Part shown: in pieces, positions 26,498 to 36,400 of the stretch
How the letters are laid out: each line of letters begins with the position of its first letter
How positions within the stretch are numbered: position 1 is the stretch's first letter
Source of the DNA: Candidatus Giovannonibacteria bacterium
GTDB taxonomy: Bacteria; Patescibacteriota; Minisyncoccia; UBA11713; 2-01-FULL-45-33
DNA length: 50,833 bases
Assembly (NCBI GenBank): GCA_016176295.1
Contig: JACOXN010000010.1
Location: 1 to 50,833 of the forward strand
Reading direction: 5' to 3'
The notes under the pieces: model-generated
The model's input: only the letters and a program-made list of their open reading frames with translations
Database searches by the model: none
What the model was told of the DNA's origin: nothing
Position numbers and translations under genes: made by a program

Positions 26498-26698
26498 ATG
26501 CAAGGAACAATCAAGACTCTGACGGAGAAAGGATTCGGATTCATTGCCCGCGAAGGCGAGGCCAAGGATCTCTTCTTTCACTCCAAAGAATTGAAGGGAG
26601 TGACCTATGACGAATTGAAGGTTGGCGACATCGTCACCTTTGAGGTAATCCAGGCCGAGAAAGGCCCGGCCGCCGTCAACGTATCGCGCGTGTCATAA
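26498..26698 (+). CDS. Cold-shock domain protein
   Basis: MQGTIKTLTEKGFGFIAREGEAKDLFFHSKELKGVTYDELKVGDIVTFEVIQAEKGPAAVNVSRV. Confidence 0.96.
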   Translation: MQGTIKTLTEKGFGFIAREGEAKDLFFHSKELKGVTYDELKVGDIVTFEVIQAEKGPAAVNVSRVS

Positions 26699-26711
26699 TC
26701 GCGTCGAGTGA

Positions 26712-26742
26712 AAGCCGCCCCGCGGTTGCGGGGCGGCTTTTC
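26712..26742 (+). terminator. Intrinsic terminator
   Basis: AAGCCGCCCCGCggttGCGGGGCGGCTTTT. Confidence 0.9.
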
Positions 26743-26807
26743 ATTTGAAAAAAAATAATTGTAATAACTCACAATAATTTCACGGCAGTGCGCATATGCT
26801 GGGTTAT

Positions 26808-27035
26808 ATGTGCTACAATTGCGGATGCAAAATGCCGAACAACCTGCATGGTGTGCGGCAAAACATTATCAACTCAACTTTCAGAAAAGCCGCGAAATCC
26901 ATGAATATGTCTTTCGAGGACTCGCTAAAGAATATCCGCGACTTGATCGAAATCGAGCTTGCGGAGCATGAACACGGCGATGTACATGGACACTCGATCG
27001 ATCACGACCACGAACACGACCATTCACGCGGATAG
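26808..27035 (+). CDS. MCYNCGC-type small protein with His-rich tail
   Basis: MCYNCGCKMPNNLHG...AEHEHGDVHGHSIDHDHEHDHSRG; the ORF track starts at 26796, M at 26808 preferred. Confidence 0.75.
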   Translation: MCYNCGCKMPNNLHGVRQNIINSTFRKAAKSMNMSFEDSLKNIRDLIEIELAEHEHGDVHGHSIDHDHEHDHSRG

Positions 27036-27080
27036 CCGTATCCGTTCACCATCATTCAATGGGATGCTATAATTGGAGCA

Positions 27081-27515
27081 ATGAAAGGCATTATTGTTTT
27101 TTTTGACAGGCTTGAAGATAAGGTAAGGAATTTTCTCAGTCGTTTTCCGATATTTTACGCATTGGTGGGAGGCATAGGTGTCGTCCTTTTTTGGCGTGGC
27201 GTTTGGCATACGGCTGATTTTTTTACATACTACTTCCTTGCTTGGGTTGTGGAAGGTAAAACCGCGGTTGAGCCGATAATGGCGTACGACGGTCCGATAT
27301 CAATGGTCATCGGCATTATTATGCTGTTAATGACCGGTCTTTGGGTCTCGAATTTCATCGGAAGCGAGGTTATGATATCCGGCCTGCGGAGAGAAAAAAA
27401 GATAGCCGAAAAAAGCGAAAAGGAGATCCGCACGGAAGCCGAAGGGATAGCGGAAATAAAAAAGGAATTGGAGAACATAGAAAATAAATTGGATCGGGCC
27501 ATCATTAAAAAATAG
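27081..27515 (+). CDS. Hypothetical membrane protein
   Basis: Two TM segments plus C-terminal coiled coil; TGCTATAAT 7 nt upstream of ATG. Confidence 0.75.
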   Translation: MKGIIVFFDRLEDKVRNFLSRFPIFYALVGGIGVVLFWRGVWHTADFFTYYFLAWVVEGKTAVEPIMAYDGPISMVIGIIMLLMTGLWVSNFIGSEVMISGLRREKKIAEKSEKEIRTEAEGIAEIKKELENIENKLDRAIIKK

Positions 27516-27551
27516 TTGCTTTCCAGCCCGCAATGTGTTTGAATTAATATT

Positions 27552-27830
27552 ATGTCACATGAACAGCCGAACATAGGCAGCGAAAAACTGCCGTCCGAAG
27601 AGGTTAAGAAATTGATTAAGAAATACCCGCAAGTCAAGCTGGATGAAGGAAATCAGCATTTCATGGTCGAACACACTGATGAGAACGGAAACTGGAGAAG
27701 CACCGACATGATACCGACCTGGAAGGAAATACCCAGGGAGAAAGGAGAGGCCGTACCCATCGAAAAGGAAATAAGGGACGCGCTGGGACTGCCCGAAGAA
27801 ACCGTCAAGGAAAAAAAAGAAGCCGCCTAA
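27552..27830 (+). CDS. Hypothetical protein
   Basis: 92 aa acidic/Lys-rich ORF followed by a terminator-like hairpin GCCGCctaataGCGGCCTTTTTT. Confidence 0.65.
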   Translation: MSHEQPNIGSEKLPSEEVKKLIKKYPQVKLDEGNQHFMVEHTDENGNWRSTDMIPTWKEIPREKGEAVPIEKEIRDALGLPEETVKEKKEAA

Positions 27831-27906
27831 TAGCGGCCTTTTTTCTTTACGCTATTTGCATTTATTTGCGGTTGCTGCATGATTATTTTCAGACGGGAGA
27901 TTAAAA

Positions 27907-28314
27907 ATGCCTTACTGGGTACTGATTGTTTTTTCAGTAATTATATTGGCAATAGTCATGTACGCGCGTTTGGTTTATAAAGCAAGTTGGGCGCTTAACA
28001 TTTTACACGTAGATCTTTTGGATCTGGCCCGTGAAGACCTGGCGGGCCGGGAACGGTTGATCAGGAGGAACTATTTGGATCAATACGCTCTTGCAAAATA
28101 CCGAATCCGGAGATTCCTTAGGAATGCAAACAACACATCGGGCGAAGGCCTCCTTGAGGCCCAATCCTCAAAGTGGCGGGTCGAGGAAAATATTCTCACC
28201 ATCTGGAGTGGTTCCGACGAAATAAGAATTCCGATAAATGATGCTACGCTGGCGCTGGACCTCCAAAATATCCAGCAAGCCGAGAGGATATTGCGAGTCT
28301 ACATCAAGCTCTGA
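27907..28314 (+). CDS. Hypothetical membrane-anchored protein
   Basis: N-terminal TM WVLIVFSVIILAIVMYARLVY. Confidence 0.65.
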   Translation: MPYWVLIVFSVIILAIVMYARLVYKASWALNILHVDLLDLAREDLAGRERLIRRNYLDQYALAKYRIRRFLRNANNTSGEGLLEAQSSKWRVEENILTIWSGSDEIRIPINDATLALDLQNIQQAERILRVYIKL

Positions 28315-28391
28315 GATAGGGCTTTTTTTTATGAATTCCCGGCTTTCATCAATTGTTAATGACTGTTATACTAATATGAAAACGCTTATTA

Positions 28392-28979
28392 ATGAAAAAT
28401 AATTTTATGGATGAACCGAACAATGAACCTCAAATCACAACGGAACCCAAAGTTCCGAAACAAGTTCCAAAGGTCATATTCAAAACGAGGGTCAGAGATG
28501 AATCCGTTGCAGGAAATAATCCTTACCGCTGGCAGGATGTGACGACCGACGAAATATTCAAGGGAAAAAAAATTGTGCTGTTTTCTCTCCCCGGAGCGTT
28601 CACTCCGGTCTGCTCTTCCTCCCATCTTCCGGGGTATGAAGAAGCGTATGATGAATTCAAAAAGCTTGGTATAGACGAAGTTATCTGTCTTTCGGTAAAC
28701 GATGCATATGTAATGTTCCAGTGGGGGAAACACCAGAATGTAAAAAACGTAAAGCTCCTTCCGGATGGTTCCGGCCTGTTCACGGAAAAAATGGGCATGA
28801 TGGTAAGAAAAGACAACCTCGGCTTCGGTAAGCGCTCCTGGCGATACAGTATGTATGTGGAGGACGGCGAGATAAAAAAAATATTCATCGAACCCGGTTT
28901 TTCGCATGACTGCCCGGACGACCCGCTTGAAGTAAGCGACGCGAAGACAATGCTTCAATACCTCAAATCGCTTATATAA
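28392..28979 (+). CDS. Peroxiredoxin (Prx5/AhpC-TSA type)
   Basis: KIVLFSLPGAFTPVCSSSHLPGYEEAYDEFKKLGIDEVICLSVND. Confidence 0.92.
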   Translation: MKNNFMDEPNNEPQITTEPKVPKQVPKVIFKTRVRDESVAGNNPYRWQDVTTDEIFKGKKIVLFSLPGAFTPVCSSSHLPGYEEAYDEFKKLGIDEVICLSVNDAYVMFQWGKHQNVKNVKLLPDGSGLFTEKMGMMVRKDNLGFGKRSWRYSMYVEDGEIKKIFIEPGFSHDCPDDPLEVSDAKTMLQYLKSLI

Positions 28980-29033
28980 GGCGCGGAGCGGTGTTTACTG
29001 AAAAATAATAACTTATGCTATAATTAGTCCATT

Positions 29034-30083
29034 ATGGCAATAATAAATAAAAAAAGTTCAGGTTTTATCGCTTTTATAAGAAATTTTAATCCGACGCCCA
29101 TAAATATCGCGAAAGCCGTCGGGATAATCACCGGAGGTTTATTCGTTTTTGCGCTGGTCATTAGCCTTATCGGCTCGTTATCCAAACAGAACTTCGGAGT
29201 AACGGCACCTCTTTCCGTCTCAAGACAAAGCGTTGGAGGATTCGGCGGAAGTTCATACTCACCGTCTTATGACCAATCAGAATCATATCAAAAAGGCATA
29301 GCGCCTATTCCCCCCAGAGACAATTTTACCCCTGGAGCGGATGCAGAGGATTTTGAAGTGACTGAATACAACGCGGCCATAGAAACAAGGTCGCTCGACC
29401 GCACCTGCAAGTCCGTTTCGGAACTCAAGGCAAAAAGCTACGTCGTTTTCGAATCCGCCGACAGCTACGAGCACGGCTGTGACTACACTTTTAAAGTGGA
29501 ACACGCGCACGTCGCCGAAGTCTTGCAGCTCGTCAAGGACCTGGGGCCCAAAAACCTTTCGGAAAATACTTATACCATCAAGCGCCAGTTAGAGGATTAT
29601 TCCAAAGAGTCGGATATTTTGGAAAAGAAAAAGAACTCAATCGACGAAACTTTAAAGAACGCCATCGCCGCTTATGACAGCATCATAACTCTCGCAACAA
29701 ATACAAAGGATGTGGAAAGTTTGGCCCGAATCATAGAAAGCAAGATACAAATGATAGAGCGTCTCACCCAGGAGCGGATTTCGATCAACGAACAACTGGA
29801 TAGGATCAGACTGGCCAAGGCCGACCAGGAAGACCGGCTACTGTACACTTATTTCAGGGTCAACGTTTATGAAAATATTTTTGTTGACATTCAAGTTATC
29901 AAAGATTCCTGGAAAATTGCGATAAAAGATTTCTTGCGTGATATAAATCTTACCCTGCAGGGAGTAACTGTCGGTCTTCTTGCCATGCTTCTATTTCTTT
30001 TTCAGTATATTCTTTACCTTTTCATTCTACTGCTTGTGGCCAAATATGGCTGGCGCCTCGCTAAATACGTCTGGGAAATATGA
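29034..30083 (+). CDS. DUF4349 domain-containing membrane protein
   Basis: KESDILEKKKNSIDETLKNAIAAYDSIITLATNTKDVESLARIIESKIQMIERLTQERISINEQLDR; C-terminal TM. Confidence 0.8.
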   Translation: MAIINKKSSGFIAFIRNFNPTPINIAKAVGIITGGLFVFALVISLIGSLSKQNFGVTAPLSVSRQSVGGFGGSSYSPSYDQSESYQKGIAPIPPRDNFTPGADAEDFEVTEYNAAIETRSLDRTCKSVSELKAKSYVVFESADSYEHGCDYTFKVEHAHVAEVLQLVKDLGPKNLSENTYTIKRQLEDYSKESDILEKKKNSIDETLKNAIAAYDSIITLATNTKDVESLARIIESKIQMIERLTQERISINEQLDRIRLAKADQEDRLLYTYFRVNVYENIFVDIQVIKDSWKIAIKDFLRDINLTLQGVTVGLLAMLLFLFQYILYLFILLLVAKYGWRLAKYVWEI

Positions 30084-30367
30084 AAAATTCTGTATACATT
30101 TTGTTGGCAGTGGTAATAGTCGTCGTCGGAGGCTTTGTTATTTATCTGACACGTTCCGTTTCTCCCAACACCTCGGTGCCCAGACAGGCTGAGTTCGCGG
30201 AAAAAATAGTTTATACCACAGATGCCTCCGCGGACACCACACCGCTAAAAGCCGACTGTGCCTCCAGAAAAGGCGTATTCAACGAATGCGGCAATATCTG
30301 CGCTCCGGATGCCGAAATATGCGCCAGCGTATGCGCTTTCACCTGCGACCTGAAAAAAGTGGATTAG
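30080..30367 (+). CDS. Small Cys-rich membrane-anchored hypothetical protein
   Basis: TM plus CASRKGVFNECGNICAPDAEICASVCAFTC; ATGA overlap with the upstream CDS. Confidence 0.65.
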   Translation: MKNSVYILLAVVIVVVGGFVIYLTRSVSPNTSVPRQAEFAEKIVYTTDASADTTPLKADCASRKGVFNECGNICAPDAEICASVCAFTCDLKKVD

Positions 30368-30407
30368 GCGGGCAAATGAATATTAACATTATAATTAATA
30401 TAGTTTT

Positions 30408-33400
30408 ATGAGATGCAGAATACGTCTGATAATTGGACTTTCGTTCTTCTTTTTATTTATAGGCGGTTCTTTTGTTGTATTATCGCCGCACAGCAGAGCA
30501 GCCGCACCCACCAACGGTCTCGTGGGGTACTGGGCTCTCAATGAAGCTTCGGGCACCATAGCTGCCGATTCTTCCGGAAACGGCAGAACCGGAACCCTTA
30601 CCAACGGCCCAATTTGGATAGCAGGCCAGGTAGGCAACGCTCTCTCTTTTGACGGAGTAAACGATTACGTAACCATGGGAACCGCCCTGGATATTTCCGC
30701 TCTTCCTTTCACCCTTTCCGCATGGGTTAACCCGTCCAACTTCAACGATTATGGAACAATTATTGGAAAACGCACAACCTATAGCTCTGTCGGCATGCGC
30801 TTCAATTGGGATCTCTACCTTGGAACCGGCAGAGTTTTGTTTCAATCTCCAACGCAGGATTTTCTATTTTCATATAATCCTCCTTTAAATACTTGGACTC
30901 ATCTTTCTGTGGTGGCCAGATCCGGAGGAGTTGATTTGTATGTTAATGGCGCGCTTCAGCAAACCATGAGCGGAACCTTAACTCTCGGAACAGGATCAGG
31001 TGCGCAGTTGAGAATTGGAAATGCTCCGGACGGCCCTGATCAATTTGCCGGCAAGATCGATGAAGTTAGAATCTATAACCGCGCGCTTACTTCCACTGAA
31101 GTCCAGGATGTTTTCAATGCGGGAGGAATTATTCCTACTCCAACTCCGACACCAACACCGACTCCCACTATTGTACCTACTCCAACTCCAACCCCAGTTG
31201 CGACTCCAACACCCACGCCAATCCCGACCATCACACCAACCCCCACTCCAACACCTACACCGACTCCAACTCCCACTGTCAGCTCTACTATTAATATAGG
31301 AGAGATAAATATTCTCACCACACCTGATAGCGGCAACGGCAATCTCTTGGTAGCCCAGCAAACAACACTTTCTCAAACAGCTACAATACAAAGTCTATCT
31401 TTCTATGTAACAACCGCAGGCGGAAATCTACGCTTGGGTGTTTATGACGCAACAGGACCGGGAGGAGGACCCGGACAAAAAAAAGCTGAAACCAATTCAT
31501 TTACTCCTGTTGCCGGTTGGAACACCGCCAATGTTATCTCCCAAGTTTCCTTACCCGCAGGAACATACTGGCTCGCATATTTGCCAAGCAGCAGCATTTT
31601 AGGATTTAGAAATGATTTTAGCGGATCAGCCAAGTGGTATTCCTACACTTACGGAGTAATGCCTCAAACTTTCTCAACCGCACCATCGGGTGGAACATAT
31701 CACTGGTCATTCTATGCAACTTTGAATACGTCAGGCGTAACCCCGACTCCAACGCCGATTCCAACTCCAACTCCAACGATTACTCCGACACCAACACCTA
31801 CGCCTATACCGATTGGCACTCTCACCGGACTTGATTTTCCATCCAAAGGCAGTCCTTCTGTTCAATTTCGTTTTACCGGAGCTAATCTTAACAATTCCTG
31901 GCCCGCCACTTATATTTGGCGCATCAAGCCCCGCCAACAAACGGGCTACTACACAACCTTTTTCTGGGGCCATATGGCAGCGGGCTCCATGGCCGATTTC
32001 GAATACAATTATTATGGTGCGCACCCTTATCCTGTGGGTTCGAACTCAGGAACGACCCACAATTGGGAAGTTTCGATTGCTGGCCAAGATGTTATTACCG
32101 ACAAAAATGGATTCAATACAACTGTTGTTAAAGACCGTTGGTTTACGCAAGCACTCACTGCCGAGCGGATTGGAAATGACGTTAAAGTCACATTTTATTG
32201 GGATCTTGATGCCGGTACAAATCGCGTAATCGAAACTACTCAATTCGGACACGCTCTTGATTTTCCGCCGACAAATCCGGGACTTGTTTTTGGTGATGCG
32301 CCTTGGGCTCCCGGAAATGAAATGTTAAGCGGAATTTTCCGAGGGCTTCAGATATACTCCGGAAAACTTTCCCTGGCTGATATTCAAACTGAAGCCGCAA
32401 ACCAAATGATTAATACTCCTCAAACTGCTGCCGGTCAGGCGAATGTTTGGTATGTTAACCAGAATCCAACCCCTTCAGACATCTCTGATAAAAGTGGCAA
32501 AGCTCACAACCCTACGTGGTTTACAACTGCGCGTCCTACATTATATACAAGCGGCGTTACTCCCACACCGACACCAACTCCCACGCCGATTGTTTCAACA
32601 AAATTCATAGCAGGCGATAGGGTTCAAGTTATAAATGGAACTCTTAATGTCCGCTCAACTCCTTCAACTTCGGGAACTCTTCTTGGAGCTCATGCGATCG
32701 GAGATTTAGGAACAGTTGTCGGAGGACCTATCAATGTCGATGGATTTAACTGGTGGAATATAAATTACGATATCACCCCTGACGGATGGAGTGTTGAAGA
32801 TAATTTGCAGAAAGTTACCCCAACTCCCACTCCCACGCCCACTCCCACCCCAACTCCTACGCCAATCGGAGGAACTGCGCTTGGAAATCTCGCGGCCTCG
32901 ATGGCGCCGGGGACATGGGCGAAGCTCACGACGAACAACATTTCAGTGCCCTCCCAAGCATTTGAGGCAATATCTGGCGGCGGTAGGTCTGGAACTCCCG
33001 GCTACGATGGAAATATGGCGGCATGGAGCTCGAGGAAGAGGAAATTGATGATTCAGTCCACGTCTGATCCGCAGGTGCAATCGAATTGGAGTACAGACCT
33101 GATTATTTACGACGACGACTCGAACACGTGGAGTCTGGGACCCAACCCACATCCCGGCGTGAAGATTGGTTATCACGGCTATGATGGCTTGGCGTGGGAC
33201 GATACCAACGAGACACTTTATTATCGGCCTGGAGCGTATGCTTCGCCAACGATCTATCGTTATTCCGTAAATCAAGGTACATGGTCAACTCTCCCTTCTG
33301 CCACTGCAACAGGCGGGTGCTTTCAAATTGGCGTAGCGCTGACCTACCACACGACGATGGACGGAGGCAGCGTCCTTTGCTACGACGGTGAGCGTGGAAT

Positions 33401-36400
33401 TGTGCAATTCCGCGAATCCACGGGGACATGGAGTAATGTGTTGCCGGGAACACTTGTCTCCGGCACCGGGTCATATCACACATGCGCTGAATACAGTCCG
33501 AAAAAACAAGTTACCGTTTTTGGTTGCGGAGGTGGCACTGCGATGTACAAAATTGCAAACGATAAAACCGTGACTCGGCTGATAGATGCTCCTTCAAGTT
33601 TAAACTATGGTATTGTTAATCATGACATGGTAGTCAACCCAGTGAATGGCAATTTCATTGTTATTATTGGATACGCTGCCGGTAAGGGGCGCCTGTATGA
33701 ATTGAATCCTGACGGGGCGGGCACCTGGACGCTCCTGGACAACGATCTCACGACACCGGGAAAAATTTGCGAGACTTTCTACGATTCTTCTGCCGGGTGT
33801 TCTGGCGATTTCTATGGAGCTTCCGTGCCCACCTATAACGTTATAATGTACTGGAAATACAGAAGCCCCAGCACAGGCGAAGTTTGGCTTTACAAGCCAG
33901 CAGGAAGTATTACACCTATTCCGACCCCAACTCCCACTCCGACACCAACGCCTACCCCAACCCCAACTCCAGTTTCAACTAAATTTTCAATCAATGATCG
34001 CGTGCAAGTTTTTTCCGGTCCTTTGAATGTCAGAGACGCTGCCAATGGCAATCTCCTCGGCACGCAAGCCACGGGAAATCTAGGGACAGTTATCGGAGGC
34101 CCAATTAACGCGGGAAGCTTTAATTGGTGGAATATTAATTATGATGTTGCCCCTGATGGCTGGTCCGCTGAAGATTTTCTGGTCAAATACATTGCGCCAA
34201 CACCAACTCCTACTCCGACACCTGTCACTTCCGGAGGCACTGATTTCCAAACTAGATGTGCCGCGATAGGTGTCATTAAATGCATTGGGTTTGATCAAGC
34301 CTCGGATATTATCAACACACAATGGGGCGCGAACACCGGCATTGATACAAACGGAGCGAGTATACCAACACTCGACTTTAATTTGAAAGCATCAGGCAAT
34401 AGCTCGTTGAAATTTACCATTCCCTCAAACTCCCCAGCCAATACATCCGGCTCTTATTGGGCTAACTTTTCAACCGACCTCGCGACACAATTCGGGGGAG
34501 ATAGCGAATTTTATATCCAATGGAGACAACGTTTCTCGCCGGAATTTCTAACTACGGCATATCAGGGTGGGGGTGGATGGAAGCAAGCCATTATTGGAAC
34601 TGGAGATAAACCAGGATGTACCACAAGTAACTCAACAAATTGCTCTTCGTCGTGTACTGCCCTGGAAGTTGTAACTAACAATAACTACTACCGCGGATTC
34701 TCCCAGATGTATAATTCCTGCACAGGCTCCGCAACTCATGGTCCTTATGACGGGTTCGAAGAGCTCTTTGGAGGTTATGATTTCAAACTCCAGAATGCTA
34801 TGCCTTCTCCCTATTGTCTTTATTCAACAAGCCCGAGTTTTCCCGGTTGCTTTAAATACGCATCCAATGAATGGATGACATTCCAAGTGAAAATAAAAAC
34901 TGGCCCGCGCGTTGGTGATGAATTTAAAAACAGTTTTGTTGAGCTTTGGATTGCTCGGGAAGGACAACCTTCGCAGCTAGTCATAAATTGGGGCCCCTAC
35001 AATCTCACAGCAGGAACAGTTGGGGCCAACGACCAATTTGGAAAAGTTTGGTTGATGCCTTACAACACAGGCAAAGACCCTAGCCAATCCCATCCCACTG
35101 CCTACACTTGGTACGACGATTTGATAATTTCAAGAAATAAAATAGCCGATCCTGGCGGTACAGTTCCAGCGCCTTTGCCAACTCCAACTCCAACACCAAC
35201 TATCACTCCTACCCCGACTCCGACGCCTACATCTACACCCACTCCAACCCCCATCCCAACTCCTACTTCCGACGCCACTGCTCCTGTCATCTCTTCTGTT
35301 TCGGCTTCTTCGATCTCCCAATCCCAAGCCACTATCTCCTGGCTTACCAACGAGCTCTCCGATACACAAGTGGAATACGGAGTCACAACTTCTTATGGAA
35401 GCCAGACCGTATTGAATTCTTCTCTTGTAACCTCTCACTTCCAGACCCTTTCTTCTCTCTCAGTAGGCACAACTTACCACTACCGCGTAAAATCCAAAGA
35501 CTCGGCAGGCAACCTTGCCGTTTCTCTCGACAACACCTTCACTACCTCTCCCGCGCCCGACACCCAGGGGCCATCCGCAATTTCCAATTTACAGATCTCC
35601 AACCTGCAGACGAATTCATTCGTGCTCTCCTGGAACTCTCCCTCCGACCTTCCCAACGGGGGAGCGGCTGCCTCCTACGACCTCCGCTACGGAACCTCGC
35701 CCATCACCTCTGCTAACTTCTCTTCCGCTATCCAGGCAACGGGAGAACCGTCTCCATCTTCGCCGGGTTTTCCCCAGAGCTACACTTTGGCCAGCCTAAA
35801 TTCCGGCACCCTCTACTACGCCGCAGTCGTATCATCGGACTCGGCCGGCAATCTTTCGGCTCTCTCCAATGTGCCTTTCGCCACAACTCTAACCCCCGCT
35901 CCCACACCAACCCCGATTCCTACTCCTACACCAATACCTACTCCCACTCCCGACACCACAGCACCCATAATCTCTTCCGTCTCTTCCTCTTCCATTTTCC
36001 AATCCCAAGCCACCATCTCCTGGACTACCAACGAGTCCTCCGACACCCAGGTGGAATACGGGCTCACCACCGCATATGGCTCCCTTTCAGCGTTAAATAC
36101 CGCGCTCTCAACTTCTCATGCGGTATCTATATCATCGCTTGCTCCCAACACCACTTACCACTACCGCGTAAAATCCAAAGACGCTTCCGGAAACCTGGCA
36201 GTCTCCGGGGACAACATCTTCATCACCCTGACTGCCCCTGACACGACGGCTCCGGCTGCAATCGCTAATCTTTCCGCCTCGAACGTCACGGAAAACTCCG
36301 CCACTCTCACCTGGACTTCTACCGGAGACGACGGCAGCATAGGCACCGCGGCTTCATACGAAATACGCTATTCAACCGCGCCCATCACGTCTGCCAATTT

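Noticed and set aside
26796-26834. Perfect-looking promoter TGCTACAAT just 5' of ATG 26832
   Set aside because: TGC-TAC-AAT are codons of the MCYNCGC motif; the real start is most likely ATG 26808, so the -10 match is coincidental.
31073-31342. Minus-strand ORF encoding VGVGVGVGVG
   Set aside because: Reverse complement of the (CCNACN)n PTPT linker; several such ORFs (33890-34072, 35102-35386, 35816-36070) are artefacts of the same repeats.
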